Shown: positions 1 to 8,716 of the stretch, piece by piece
Layout of the letters: every line of letters begins with the position of its first letter
Numbering within the stretch: position 1 is the first letter of the stretch
Assembly: GCA_905182355.1 (NCBI GenBank)
Contig: CAJJBH010000059.1
Coordinates: 1 to 46,471 of the forward strand
Reading direction: 5' to 3'
DNA: 46,471 nt
Source of the DNA: an uncultured Paracoccaceae bacterium
Lineage (GTDB): Bacteria > Pseudomonadota > Alphaproteobacteria > Rhodobacterales > Rhodobacteraceae
Program-made: the position numbers and the translations under genes
Notes under the pieces: generated by a model
Databases searched by the model: none
Seen by the model: only the letters and a program-made list of their open reading frames with translations
What the model was told of the DNA's origin: nothing

Positions 1-489
1 TGGAACGTCGCGCACCTTTGTCTCGATGGCTGGGGATCTTTGAATGCGATCAGGGGCAGCGTCACGCAATACTGATCCAAACCGGACCTTCGGCACGGTC
101 TGGGTCAAGGTCTGCAGTGCGGACTTATCCGGCCTTATGTATCAAACGCACCAAGCGGGGTGGGTAGGCGTATTATGGTTTCACAGGTCTGCTTCTATAA
201 GGTATGTTGTTGGTGCGTTTGATACACAAGGCCGGACTTAGCGACCGTCCGCCTCTACCAGATAGATGGCCGCTCCCAGCTCAAAGCAGACATGCCCGTT
301 TGACACAAAGGGCGGAGAGCCGACATTCGCTGCGGCCCACACCAACGGCAGCTAAGGGCAGTCTGCAATGCCTCGAAGTTTATGGGGTGTAAAATGCTGC
401 AGTTGCAACTCGGGTAAGTAAGGGCACGAAGGAAACGTTCGCTGCAGCCGTCCCAGTAACTGTTCGTCGGGCTTTGTCGCCTAACCATG
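1..489. other. Gene-free left edge, probable repeat-derived sequence
   Basis: I recognise no gene here. Short open frames exist on both strands but none resembles a known protein. The stretch 255-480 contains diverged copies of a phrase around ATTCGCTGCGGCC (near 325) and GTTCGCTGCAGCC (near 437), beside GGCGGAGAGCCGACATTCG. From memory, phrases of this kind are frequent in intergenic DNA of Rhodobacterales, so I read it as old repeat material. This is an impression, not a database match. Confidence 0.4.
129..235. repeat. 26-bp inverted repeat with 55-bp spacer
   Basis: The arm at 129-154 (starting CCGGCCTTATGTATC) is the reverse complement of the arm at 210-235 (ending GATACACAAGGCCGG), with 25 of 26 positions matching. 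The spacer is 155-209. No transposase lies between the arms. It could be the ends of a tiny non-autonomous element, a recombination site or a long hairpin. No target-site duplication is obvious outside the arms. Confidence 0.75.
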
Positions 490-1143
490 CTAGTCTTTAC
501 TGTTCAAGGTGGCCATCATTTGGTGAAATTTTTCGCCTTGGACTGCAACATGGGCCCGAAGTGCAATAGCCGCCTCTTCAGCGTTTCCCTTTTGCAAAGC
601 AGTCACAATTTGAAGGTGCTCCGCCATCGATTGATTAAGCCTGCCACGGAACCGCAGTTGCATCTTTCGATAGGGTTTCAACCTTTTTTGCAACTGAAGC
701 GCCTGTCTTTCCAGATAGCTGTTCGCTGCACCATGATAAATGATTTGATGGAATATCTCGTTCTCGGAATAGTAAAGCCCATAGTCCAGATTGAGAATGG
801 CCTGCTGGCAGTTCGTGTTCACCTCAACAAGTTTGTGCAACCCATCTTCGGTGATCCGCGTTGCTGCAAATCTTCCACAGGCGGCTTCCAGCTCAGCCAT
901 CGTCTCAAACATTTCCATAAGCTCGACTGGTCCGGGTTGCCTGACGAACACACCACGACGCGGAATTTGTTCGGCCATTCCTGAAGATACTAAGACTTGC
1001 AAGGCTTCGCGAATGGGCGTGCGGGAAACACTGAAGTGCTCAGCAAGGCGAAGTTCGTCCAAGCGGTCCCCCTCTTTGTATTTGCCCGACAGCAAAAGCT
1101 GTTCCAATGTCTCGGCTATCTGGTTGGCGCGTCTGGTTTCCAT
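490..1143 (-). CDS. matR: GntR/FCD-family regulator of malonate genes (MatR-like)
   Basis: A 217-residue transcription factor of the FadR branch of the GntR family. The N-terminal winged helix-turn-helix (about residues 5-70) contains LAEHFSVSRTPIREALQVL, the usual GntR recognition helix. The rest is an all-helical FCD ligand domain with the expected Asp/His-rich positions (for example EIFHQIIYHGAANSYL). It is divergent from the matPQMAB operon, and MatR is the known malonate-responsive regulator beside such operons in rhizobia, so that role is inferred from context. I chose ATG at 1143; an in-frame TTG at 1152 is the alternative. Neither has a clear Shine-Dalgarno sequence, so translation may start on a very short leader. 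Confidence 0.85.
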   Translation of the reverse strand: METRRANQIAETLEQLLLSGKYKEGDRLDELRLAEHFSVSRTPIREALQVLVSSGMAEQIPRRGVFVRQPGPVELMEMFETMAELEAACGRFAATRITEDGLHKLVEVNTNCQQAILNLDYGLYYSENEIFHQIIYHGAANSYLERQALQLQKRLKPYRKMQLRFRGRLNQSMAEHLQIVTALQKGNAEEAAIALRAHVAVQGEKFHQMMATLNSKD

Positions 1144-1176
1144 ATGAGACAATTAAGTAATCAGTAAGAGTAATGC

Positions 1177-1200
1177 AATATCGATATTATTGTATACGAT
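1177..1200. promoter_or_regulatory. Candidate MatR operator between matR and matP
   Basis: Two adjacent dyads lie in the divergent promoter region: the perfect 12-bp palindrome AATATCGATATT at 1177-1188 and the near-palindrome ATTGTATACGAT at 1189-1200. The TTGTA/TAC core resembles operators of FCD-type GntR proteins. As I recall, it also resembles the TTGTA/TACACGA site reported for rhizobial MatR. Assignment is by position and resemblance only. Confidence 0.5.
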
Positions 1201-1285
1201 ATGTTTGACTTGGGATGCAGTTTATGAAAGTTACGATCAGATAAAGTCGTTGTTCTAGACTTTGATCACATTCTGGGAGGAATTT

Positions 1286-2272
1286 ATGAAAACGAATACT
1301 TTGAAAGCGGCAGTCGCACTGGCCTGTCTAACATTTGGGTCTGCAGCGCATGCTGAAACCCTTCGCTTGTCGCACCAATGGTCTAACAAAGATGTTCGAC
1401 ATCAGGTCGCCCAAATGGTTGCTGACGACGTAGCTGCCGCGAATGTTGACCTCGACATTCAAATTTTCGGATCAAAATCCCTGTTCAAGCCGCGCGAACA
1501 ATATCGCCCACTGAGCCGTGGCTTGCTGGATATGACAGTTCTACCCCTTAGCTATGCTGGCGGCCAACAGCCCGCGTTTAACCTGACATTAATGCCGGGC
1601 ATGGTGAAAAACCATGATCACGCTGCACGCCTTAGCGCCTCGCCATTTATGGCTGCGTTAGAAGAGAAAATGGCAGAAGATGATGTTATGGTTCTAGTGC
1701 ACGGCTACCTAGCGGGTGGTTTTGTTGGCAAAGACAAGTGTATCACAGCGCCAGAAGACGTGAAGGGTTTGCAAACGCGTGCAGCCGGTAAGGCGTTTGA
1801 ACAGATGTTGGCGGGTGCTGGTGCATCCATCGCGTCGATGGCTTCGTCCGAGATTTACAGCGCGATGCAGACAGGCGTTTTGACAGCGGCGAACACATCG
1901 TCATCCTCGTTCGTGTCCTACCGCATTTACGAGCAAGTCAAATGTTACACACCCGCAGGCGACGTGGCATTGTGGTTCATGTACCAGCCGCTCTTGATGA
2001 ACAAAGCCAAATTCGACGGCCTAAACGCCGAGCAACAAGCCGCGCTAAGAGCAGCCTCAGCAAAAGCCCAAGTCTTCTATCTCGAGGAAGCTAAAAAGCA
2101 AGATGCTGCGTCCGAACAAGTGTTCCGTGATGCTGGTGTTGAGATCGCGCAAATGTCCACCGCAGATTTTGAAGCCTGGCGCGCACTGGCGCAAGAAACA
2201 TCTTACAAAGCCTTTGTTGCAGATGTTCCTGATGGCCAAGCATTGCTCGATATGGCTCTGGCCGTCGAATAA
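1286..2272 (+). CDS. matP: TRAP transporter solute-binding protein, probably malonate (MatP)
   Basis: A 328-residue periplasmic binding protein of the DctP family, the first component of a tripartite ATP-independent transporter. It begins with a signal peptide (MKTNTLKAAVALACLTFGS, cleavage near AHA-E) followed by the mature start ETLRLSHQW. The DctP domain covers the rest, with the typical QTRAAGKAFEQML segment containing the Arg that pairs with a substrate carboxylate. The ATG at 1286 is preceded by GGGAGGAATTT, a strong ribosome site, so an upstream in-frame start at 1262 is unlikely. Malonate is inferred as substrate because malonyl-CoA decarboxylase and synthetase follow in the same operon. 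Confidence 0.88.
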   Translation: MKTNTLKAAVALACLTFGSAAHAETLRLSHQWSNKDVRHQVAQMVADDVAAANVDLDIQIFGSKSLFKPREQYRPLSRGLLDMTVLPLSYAGGQQPAFNLTLMPGMVKNHDHAARLSASPFMAALEEKMAEDDVMVLVHGYLAGGFVGKDKCITAPEDVKGLQTRAAGKAFEQMLAGAGASIASMASSEIYSAMQTGVLTAANTSSSSFVSYRIYEQVKCYTPAGDVALWFMYQPLLMNKAKFDGLNAEQQAALRAASAKAQVFYLEEAKKQDAASEQVFRDAGVEIAQMSTADFEAWRALAQETSYKAFVADVPDGQALLDMALAVE

Positions 2273-2280
2273 CCCCAACG

Positions 2281-2308
2281 CAGAAGGCCGCGCACGCGTG
2301 GCCTTCTG
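2281..2308 (+). terminator. Intercistronic hairpin after matP
   Basis: A perfect 9-bp stem (CAGAAGGCC with GGCCTTCTG) surrounds a GC-rich 10-nt loop nine bases after the matP stop. No U-run follows. It looks like a partial attenuator or an mRNA-stabilising hairpin rather than a full terminator. That arrangement would give more binding protein than membrane subunits, a common need in TRAP operons (inference). Confidence 0.55.
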
Positions 2309-2341
2309 AACCGACGTTCTCAAACTTCCAAGGAATTCATT

Positions 2342-2890
2342 ATGGCGGGCCAAAGCTCAGCCGTCGCATCGCAAACGGGCAACAACCTGTTTCTACGCAT
2401 TGTGGCGGCTCTATCTACTGTTGCAGGATGGTTCTCGGCAGGGATGATTGTCGCTGCTGTTGCAATCACATGCCAGATGATCTTCATCCGGTTCGCCCTG
2501 AATGGATCGACAGTCTGGCAGACCGAGGCAGTTATTTATCTGGCGATCTCTTCAACTTTAGTCGGCCTTCCTTATGTCCAACAGCTGCGCGGCCACGTAA
2601 ACGTCGATCTGATCCCAATCTCGCTAGGGCCACGAGCACGGTATGTCATGGCCCTGTTCACACTAACGCTGTCGATTCTCATGGTCGCGATTATGTTGTG
2701 GCACAGCTATGAATTCTGGCACCTGACTTACGAGCGAAACTGGAAGTCTGACACCGTTTGGGGTGTGCGCCTTTGGATACCCTATGCGTCACTGCCCATC
2801 GGGTTTGCCCTGTTCTTGCTGCAACTGATCGCCGACCTCGTCGCGGTTATTTTGAAAATTGATAAGCCCTTCGGCTTGGAGGATATGTAA
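2342..2890 (+). CDS. matQ: TRAP transporter small permease (MatQ)
   Basis: A 182-residue DctQ-family membrane protein with four predicted transmembrane helices (about residues 20-45, 58-78, 98-120 and 142-168). The family signature around WQTEAVIYLAISSTLVGLPY lies in helix 2. In TRAP systems this subunit pairs with the large permease to form the sodium-driven transporter. Its stop overlaps the matM start by one base (TAATG), indicating translational coupling. Confidence 0.87.
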   Translation: MAGQSSAVASQTGNNLFLRIVAALSTVAGWFSAGMIVAAVAITCQMIFIRFALNGSTVWQTEAVIYLAISSTLVGLPYVQQLRGHVNVDLIPISLGPRARYVMALFTLTLSILMVAIMLWHSYEFWHLTYERNWKSDTVWGVRLWIPYASLPIGFALFLLQLIADLVAVILKIDKPFGLEDM

Positions 2891-4206
2891 TGGATCCGCT
2901 CACACTTGGCGCAATTGTTGCCGTTTCCACCATCCTTGTCTTATTCTCTGGGGTCTCTGTCGCTCTTGGTTTGTTGATCATCTCAACCGTCTTCTTGATG
3001 ATCTTTGACGGCATGCGCTCGTTAGAGCTTCTGCCCGAGATCCTGTTTGGCAAGCTCGATAACTTCGCGCTCTTATCGATCCCTATGTTTATCATCATGG
3101 GTTCATCCATCGCGTCCACCCGCGCAGGTGCTGACCTCTACGAGGCGTTAGAGCGCTGGCTTACACGCGTGCCCGGTGGCCTTGTTATCTCGAACCTTGG
3201 GGCATGTGCTTTATTCGCAGCCATGTCAGGATCAAGCCCTGCAACCTGTGCGGCAATCGGCAAAATGGGCATCCCTGAGATGCGCAAGCGTGGTTACCCC
3301 GACGGGGTGGCAGCAGGCTCTATAGCTGCAGGCGGTACCTTGGGAATTCTAATTCCGCCGTCGGTGACCATGATCGTGTACGGCATCGCCACCGAGACTT
3401 CGATTGGCCGCCTATTCCTTGCTGGTGTCATTCCTGGCATATTGCTTGTCACGTTGTTCATGACATGGGCACTTTACGCGACATGGAAGTCTGGCGATCA
3501 AGAACTGCTCTCTTCGGGCAGCTACACGTGGAAAGAAAAATTCGAAATCCTCCCACGGGTCTTGCCTTTCCTCTTCATAATCGTCGGGGTTCTCTACGCA
3601 ATGTATGGCGGCGTCGCGACACCTTCCGAGACCGCAGCGGTTGGCGCACTTTTGTGCCTCATTATAGCGATGGTAATCTACAAACTCTGGAACCCCAAAG
3701 ACCTCTGGGTCGTCTTGCGGGATAGCACAAAGGAAAGCGTGATGATCCTCTTCATCATCGCCGCCGCAGGTGTGTTTTCCTACATGCTGTCCAGCCTCTA
3801 CATCACCCAATCCATCGCGCAATGGATCGGCACCTTGGATGTGAACCCATGGGTCTTGATGGGTGCCGTCAATATTTTCTTATTGGTTGCAGGGTTTTTC
3901 TTGCCGCCTGTAGCGGTGATCTTGATGGCCGCCCCAATCTTGTTGCCGATCATCACGACCGCAGGTTTTGATCCAATCTGGTTTGCGGTTGTTCTGACAA
4001 TCAACATGGAAATAGGGCTCATCTCACCACCCGTTGGTCTTAACCTCTATGTCATCAACGGGATCGCACCTGATATATCACTCAAAACAATCCTCATGGG
4101 GTCGCTGCCCTTCGTGGCCTGTATGGTCGTGGCAATATTGTTGTTGTGCTTCTTCCCCGGACTGGCGACATGGCTGCCCAACGCTGTTATGGGGGCCGCA
4201 ATATGA
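2890..4206 (+). CDS. matM: TRAP transporter large permease (MatM)
   Basis: A 438-residue DctM-family permease, which carries the transport path. It is hydrophobic throughout with about twelve membrane segments. Diagnostic segments are AAMSGSSPATCAAIGKMGIP (about 109-128), GGTLGILIPPSVTMIVYG and GLISPPVGLNLYVING near the C-terminus, all conserved in the DctM/IT superfamily. Full length for the family. Its last codons overlap the matA start (ATGA at 4203-4206), so transporter and decarboxylase are translationally coupled. Confidence 0.92.
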   Translation: MDPLTLGAIVAVSTILVLFSGVSVALGLLIISTVFLMIFDGMRSLELLPEILFGKLDNFALLSIPMFIIMGSSIASTRAGADLYEALERWLTRVPGGLVISNLGACALFAAMSGSSPATCAAIGKMGIPEMRKRGYPDGVAAGSIAAGGTLGILIPPSVTMIVYGIATETSIGRLFLAGVIPGILLVTLFMTWALYATWKSGDQELLSSGSYTWKEKFEILPRVLPFLFIIVGVLYAMYGGVATPSETAAVGALLCLIIAMVIYKLWNPKDLWVVLRDSTKESVMILFIIAAAGVFSYMLSSLYITQSIAQWIGTLDVNPWVLMGAVNIFLLVAGFFLPPVAVILMAAPILLPIITTAGFDPIWFAVVLTINMEIGLISPPVGLNLYVINGIAPDISLKTILMGSLPFVACMVVAILLLCFFPGLATWLPNAVMGAAI

Positions 4207-5441
4207 GTTTTTTCGCTGGTCTAGTTTCGACAGTTTTTGAACGTCGGTACCGTAGCGCAATCTCTAAAGACGCCGTTGGCAGATCGATTGAAGATTTGGC
4301 GCAAGATTTGTTGGGGAGCCATGGCGAGGTTTCCGGTAGCACCTTGGCCCGACTGATCCTTGATCGCTTTGTTGAGATGAATACTGACGAAAAGCTAACG
4401 TTTTTTGCGTTCATGACACACGCGCTTGATATCGATGCACGGGCGGTTCGAGATACATTGAAGACGTACCAAGATGCCCCGTCGAAACAAAGCTATCGCG
4501 CGTTTGCAAAAGCATCTGAGCCTGCACGCCAAGAATTGACGCGTAGATTAAACCAAGTCCCCGGTGCGACAGGGCAGTTGGTGGCGATGCGGAAAGACTT
4601 GCTTCGTTTCCTGCGTGACAATCCTACATTGGAGCCATTGGATGCAGACTTTCAGCACCTTTTCTCGTCTTGGTTCAATCGTGGTTTTCTTGTTTTGAGA
4701 CCAATCAATTGGTCCAGCCCTGCTGAAATCCTTGAGAAAATCATTGAGTACGAGGCAGTCCACGCAATCGACAGTTGGGATGATTTGCGGCGCAGGTTAC
4801 AGCCGTCTGACCGGAGGTGCTTTGGGTTTTTCCATCCAGCCATGGCCGGCGAACCCCTTATTTTTGTCGAAGTCGCTCTGACCAAAGGCATTCCAAATTC
4901 AGTCCAAGATTTACTTGCAGATGGGCGAGATCCCATCGACGCCGAAGACGCCGATACAGCTGTGTTCTATTCGATTTCTAATTGTCAGGCGGGCTTGGCG
5001 GGAATTTCGTTTGGCAATTCTTTGATCAAGCAAGTTGCCGCAGACCTATCGCGCGATCTACCGTCATTGGAGAACTTCGTCACGCTGTCACCGATCCCAG
5101 GTCTAAGTAAATGGCTTAAGGCAGCAGAGCCGATGATCTCACCCGATGTTTGCGAACAAGCCCTGGCCGCGCATTATCTATTAGAAGCCAAACGCCCGGA
5201 CGGTATGCCCCTTGACCCAGTTGCTCGGTTTCATCTCGGCAATGGAGCGATGGTACACGCCGTTCACGCAGGAGCGGATGTCTCGGAAAACGGCATGGCC
5301 CAATCTAATGGGGCGATGGTGAACTATCTCTATGATCTCTCAAAAGTCACAACAAACCACGAACAATTCGTAGCCGAGAAAATAGTCATTGCGTCACCAG
5401 ACGTTCGAACGCTCAGCGCAACAGTTCAATCTAACACTTAA
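4203..5441 (+). CDS. matA: Malonyl-CoA decarboxylase (MatA)
   Basis: A 412-residue enzyme that converts malonyl-CoA to acetyl-CoA and CO2. The N-terminal half is the helical oligomerisation domain. The C-terminal half has the acetyltransferase-like fold, with conserved CFGFFHPAMAGEPLIFVEVAL, FYSISNCQAGLAGISFGN and LSPIPGLSKWL. Near the end, VARFHLGNGAMVHAVHAGAD matches the family segment that holds the catalytic His. The start at ATG 4203 gives MSFFAGLVSTVFERRY and couples to matM; an open frame upstream to 4146 lies inside matM and is not a likely start. With MatB it forms the two-step malonate degradation route. Confidence 0.93.
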   Translation: MSFFAGLVSTVFERRYRSAISKDAVGRSIEDLAQDLLGSHGEVSGSTLARLILDRFVEMNTDEKLTFFAFMTHALDIDARAVRDTLKTYQDAPSKQSYRAFAKASEPARQELTRRLNQVPGATGQLVAMRKDLLRFLRDNPTLEPLDADFQHLFSSWFNRGFLVLRPINWSSPAEILEKIIEYEAVHAIDSWDDLRRRLQPSDRRCFGFFHPAMAGEPLIFVEVALTKGIPNSVQDLLADGRDPIDAEDADTAVFYSISNCQAGLAGISFGNSLIKQVAADLSRDLPSLENFVTLSPIPGLSKWLKAAEPMISPDVCEQALAAHYLLEAKRPDGMPLDPVARFHLGNGAMVHAVHAGADVSENGMAQSNGAMVNYLYDLSKVTTNHEQFVAEKIVIASPDVRTLSATVQSNT

Positions 5442-5453
5442 GGGATCACTCCG

Positions 5454-6968
5454 ATGGCTAATCCGCTCTTTGATACTCTTTTTGAGCAGCATGTTGGCAA
5501 TGACACTGTTTTTTTGCAATTACCTGATGGCGAAACAATTACCTATGCCAAGTTTTTGCAAACGACGGCTCAGTATGCCGGACTGCTGACGAAACTCGGC
5601 CTACAACCCGGTGACCGCCTCGCTGTACAAATCGCCAAATCCCCACAAGCGCTGGCTATCTATGCGAGTTGCGTACAGGCGGGGATCGTTTTTTTACCTT
5701 TGAACCCAGCCTACACCGCCAACGAGGTGTCCTACTTCCTTGAAGACAGTGGGGCGACCGTATTGATCTGCGATCAGAAGCAAGTCGAAGCTCTGTCGCC
5801 AGTCGCCACAACATGTTCTGCTGCTTTGGAAACTCTGAATGCAGACGGCTCTGGTACGTTCGCTGACAAGGCCCAAAAGCTTCCCGAAGTGTATGATACA
5901 GTTGCCAGAGTTGCTGACGATCTTGCCGCGTTTCTCTATACCTCAGGAACTACTGGGCGTTCCAAAGGGGCGATGCTGACCCAAGGGAACCTGTTATCAA
6001 ATGCTAAGGCGCTGATGTCGGAATGGCAGTTCACAGCGCAAGACGTATTGCTCCATGCGCTTCCGATTTTTCATACACACGGGCTATTTGTTGCATCCAA
6101 CATCATGCTGCTTGCTGGTGGTAAAATGATATTCTTACCGAAGTTTGATTTGGACCACGTGATCGCCCAACTGCCGCATGCGACAACGATGATGGGTGTG
6201 CCAACATTTTATACCCGCCTTCTGTCCGACCCGCGTTTAAACAAAGCACTTGTTACTCACATGCGGCTGTTCGTGTCTGGTAGCGCACCGATGCTGGCCG
6301 AAACCCACGTTCAGTTTGAAAAGCGCACAGGCTGCAGCATCTTAGAACGCTATGGTATGACTGAAACCAATATGAATACCTCCAACCCCTATTCTGGTGA
6401 GCGTCGCCCAGGCACAGTAGGCTTTCCTTTGCCGGCAACAGAGATCAAAATTACCGACAGCAACACGGGCGAAACGCTGCCCGATGGTGAGATTGGTGAA
6501 ATCGAAGTCAGGGGGGCGAATGTCTTTAAGGGTTACTGGAATATGCCCGAAAAGACTGCGGAAGAGCTCCGCGCAGATGGGTTCTTTATTACAGGGGATC
6601 TAGGTAAGATCGATCAAGACGGCTACTTGCAGATCGTCGGCCGCAACAAAGATCTTATTATCTCTGGCGGCTTTAACATCTACCCAAAAGAGATCGAGCT
6701 ACTTTTGGACGAAGAAGAGCATGTGTTGGAAAGCGCAGTTATTGGTGTGCCACATCCAGACTTTGGGGAAACTGTCGTTGGAGTTCTTATAGCTGATGGT
6801 GACAATGCACTTGATCTAGAGAAGATCAAGATCAACATCCATAAATCGTTGGCCCGTTTCAAACACCCGCAACGCCTAGTAACTTTGCCTGAGCTGCCTC
6901 GCAACGCCATGGGAAAAGTCCAGAAAAATGCGTTGCGGAAACGGTTTGAGAAGCTGTTTCTAGAATAG
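5454..6968 (+). CDS. matB: Malonyl-CoA synthetase (MatB)
   Basis: A 504-residue acyl-adenylate-forming ligase that makes malonyl-CoA from malonate, CoA and ATP. The phosphate-binding loop YTSGTTGRSKGAML is at about residues 162-175, and the ERYGMTETNMNTSNP segment is characteristic of MatB rather than general fatty acyl ligases. The ATP-binding Asp is in FITGDLG, the hinge is near GRNKDLIISGGFNIYPKEIE, and the catalytic C-terminal Lys is in PRNAMGKVQKNALR. A Shine-Dalgarno AAGGGA precedes ATG 5454. It is the last gene of matPQMAB, and its 3' end overlaps the methyltransferase remnant on the other strand by nine bases. Confidence 0.93.
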   Translation: MANPLFDTLFEQHVGNDTVFLQLPDGETITYAKFLQTTAQYAGLLTKLGLQPGDRLAVQIAKSPQALAIYASCVQAGIVFLPLNPAYTANEVSYFLEDSGATVLICDQKQVEALSPVATTCSAALETLNADGSGTFADKAQKLPEVYDTVARVADDLAAFLYTSGTTGRSKGAMLTQGNLLSNAKALMSEWQFTAQDVLLHALPIFHTHGLFVASNIMLLAGGKMIFLPKFDLDHVIAQLPHATTMMGVPTFYTRLLSDPRLNKALVTHMRLFVSGSAPMLAETHVQFEKRTGCSILERYGMTETNMNTSNPYSGERRPGTVGFPLPATEIKITDSNTGETLPDGEIGEIEVRGANVFKGYWNMPEKTAEELRADGFFITGDLGKIDQDGYLQIVGRNKDLIISGGFNIYPKEIELLLDEEEHVLESAVIGVPHPDFGETVVGVLIADGDNALDLEKIKINIHKSLARFKHPQRLVTLPELPRNAMGKVQKNALRKRFEKLFLE

Positions 6969-7460
6969 ATGGCTGCATTCAGTAGTTTTGGCAGTTCTCG
7001 CAATACTGGACATGTGGCGCATGTCCGTCCCGCAACATCCTCCAAGAATGTTAATATGCGGGAACCTACGCCGAATGTCCGCGAGTTGCTGTCCAAGTTC
7101 ATTTGGATCGCCGTCGTCAAGCTTTTCGGCCTCATCCAGCTCTGCGTGACTGCATCGCGATGCATTGGCGACGATGCCGCGCACGCGTTGCATCCATGGA
7201 GCATCGGTCAACACGTTCCCAAAGTGGTCAGGATGCGCACAATTGATCATGAAATATGCAGCATAACCGCCCGTTGCCGCGTCTACCTGAGTGATCGCCT
7301 CTTCAAGTGAAGCGCCTGTTGGAAGGCACCCGTCGGTCTCAACAGTGAATGCGATGACGACCGGGAGGCCAAAGAGCTTCGCTGCTCGTACGATACCGAT
7401 GGCCTCGGCAGAATAGGCGAGAGTGTAGCCGCTAATCAAATCAACATGCGCCAATACCTC
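6960..7460 (-). pseudogene. Homocysteine S-methyltransferase, 5' half deleted
   Basis: The minus strand encodes the C-terminal half (about 165 residues) of a homocysteine S-methyltransferase family protein. Conserved blocks are FTVETDGCLPTG, MINCAHPDHF, ANASRCSHAELDEAE and ILGGCCGTDMRH; the zinc-binding Cys residues of NCAHP and GGCCGTD are present. The N-terminal half, including the start of the barrel and any start codon with ribosome site, is missing. Homology runs up to about HVDLISGY, just left of 7451, where the sequence changes directly into ugpE on the opposite strand. A weak TTG start would give only a fragment lacking half the barrel. I call it a remnant. Confidence 0.82.
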
Positions 7461-7658
7461 TGGCCGCTCCTCATCACCACAGATCCCGAAATGAACATCA
7501 TTGTGATGGGCATCAAACAGATGTTTCTATCAGGTGATGACGTGGCCGAATGGCCAGTGATCATGGCGACGTCGATCCTTGCGCTGATCCCACCGGTGAT
7601 CGTCGTGGTCAGTATGCAACGGCTGTTTATCCGCGGCCTAGTCGATAGCGAGAAATAG
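7452..7658 (+). pseudogene. ugpE: ugpE remnant: C-terminus of ABC sugar/glycerol-phosphate permease
   Basis: Only the last 68 or so residues of a UgpE-type ABC permease remain, from QYLWPLLITTDPEMN to the stop at 7656-7658. The last membrane helix (ATSILALIPPVIVVVSMQRL) and the C-terminal [10 protein letters not shown] are clear. UgpE is normally about 280 residues, so roughly three quarters has been lost together with ugpB and ugpA. An ATG at 7446 in frame is accidental and comes from the methyltransferase side of the junction. Two bases separate its stop from ugpC. Confidence 0.85.
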
Positions 7659-7660
7659 AT

Positions 7661-8716
7661 ATGGCTACGGTTTCCCTTTTAGACGTCAAGAAAAGCTTCG
7701 GCCCAACGGACGTGATCTACGGCATTACCACTAACATTGCAGATGGCGAGTTCATCGTGATTGTGGGCCCTTCGGGATGTGGGAAGTCCACGTTGCTGCG
7801 GATGGTTGCTGGGTTGGAGTCCGTTTCAGCAGGGGAGGTGCAGATCGGTGGCGAACGCGCGAACGACAAAGAACCGATGGACCGCGATATCGCAATGGTG
7901 TTCTAGAATTATGCGCTTTATCCGCACATGTCTGTGCGTCAAAATATGGGCTACGGGTTAAAAATTGCAAAGCTGCCCAAGGACGAAATCAACGCTAAGG
8001 TGGTTGAGGCAGCAAAGCTATTGCAACTTGAAGCCTTGCTAGATCGCAAGCCTAAACAACTGTCTGGTGGTCAACGCCAACGCGTGGCAATGGGCCGTGC
8101 GATTGTGCGCCAGCCAGCTGTGTTCTTGTTTGATGAGCCGCTCTCGAATTTAGACGCCAAACTTCGGGTACAGATGCGGCTTGAGATTAAAGAGCTGCAA
8201 TCCAAGCTTGGCATTACCTCGCTTTATGTGACCAACGATCAGGTCGAAGCCATGACCATGGCCGACCGTTTGATTGTGATGAATGCAGGTGTGGCCGAAC
8301 AAATAGGCACGCCACTCGAAGTCTATGAAACCCCGCGTACATTGTTCGCCGCGCAGTTTATCGGCAGCCCATCAATGAACATCATCGATGCACGGGTTAA
8401 AGGTGGCCAAATCATCTTAGGCGATCAGCCTGTCGCTGAAGCTATCGGCAGCGATGGACCCGTCAAGCTGGGCGTCAGACCCGAGCATCTAGTATTCGAT
8501 GAGGGAGGCCCAATTTCTTTAAATATTAAAATGGCAGAACCTTTGGGTGCGAATACGCTCCTACATGGCACACTAGAAGGCACAGCAGAGAGTTTTACTG
8601 CAAGTATGCAAGGCGTGCATCTGTTAGCAAATAAGCAGTCGCAAATTCGCTTTGGAATACAAACCGGTAAGGCGCATCTATTTGGTTCAGGTTCAGGGTT
8701 GCGTCGAACCAAGTAA
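7661..8716 (+). pseudogene. ugpC: ugpC pseudogene: ABC ATPase with amber stop and lost switch His
   Basis: This was a 351-residue MalK/UgpC-type ATPase for glycerol-3-phosphate import. It has Walker A (GPSGCGKST), signature ([14 protein letters not shown]), Walker B ([12 protein letters not shown]) and the C-terminal regulatory domain. The frame is interrupted by TAG at 7904-7906, exactly where the family reads [14 protein letters not shown], so the Q-loop Gln codon (CAG) has become a stop. Downstream, the H-loop reads VTNDQVEAM instead of VTHDQVEAM (AAC at 8234-8236), removing the catalytic switch His. An internal ATG at 7928 could start only an inactive fragment. The partner genes are deleted, so there was no selection to keep it. 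Confidence 0.9.

Noticed and set aside
1261-1270. TTTGATCACA before matP, one mismatch from the TCA operator
   Set aside because: Single imperfect copy between promoter and ribosome site; no twin; the GntR dyads upstream explain control better.
7928-8716. Short ABC ATPase starting at ATG 7928
   Set aside because: It lacks Walker A and the H-loop His; the same frame upstream supplies the missing part, so it is the 3' half of a broken ugpC.
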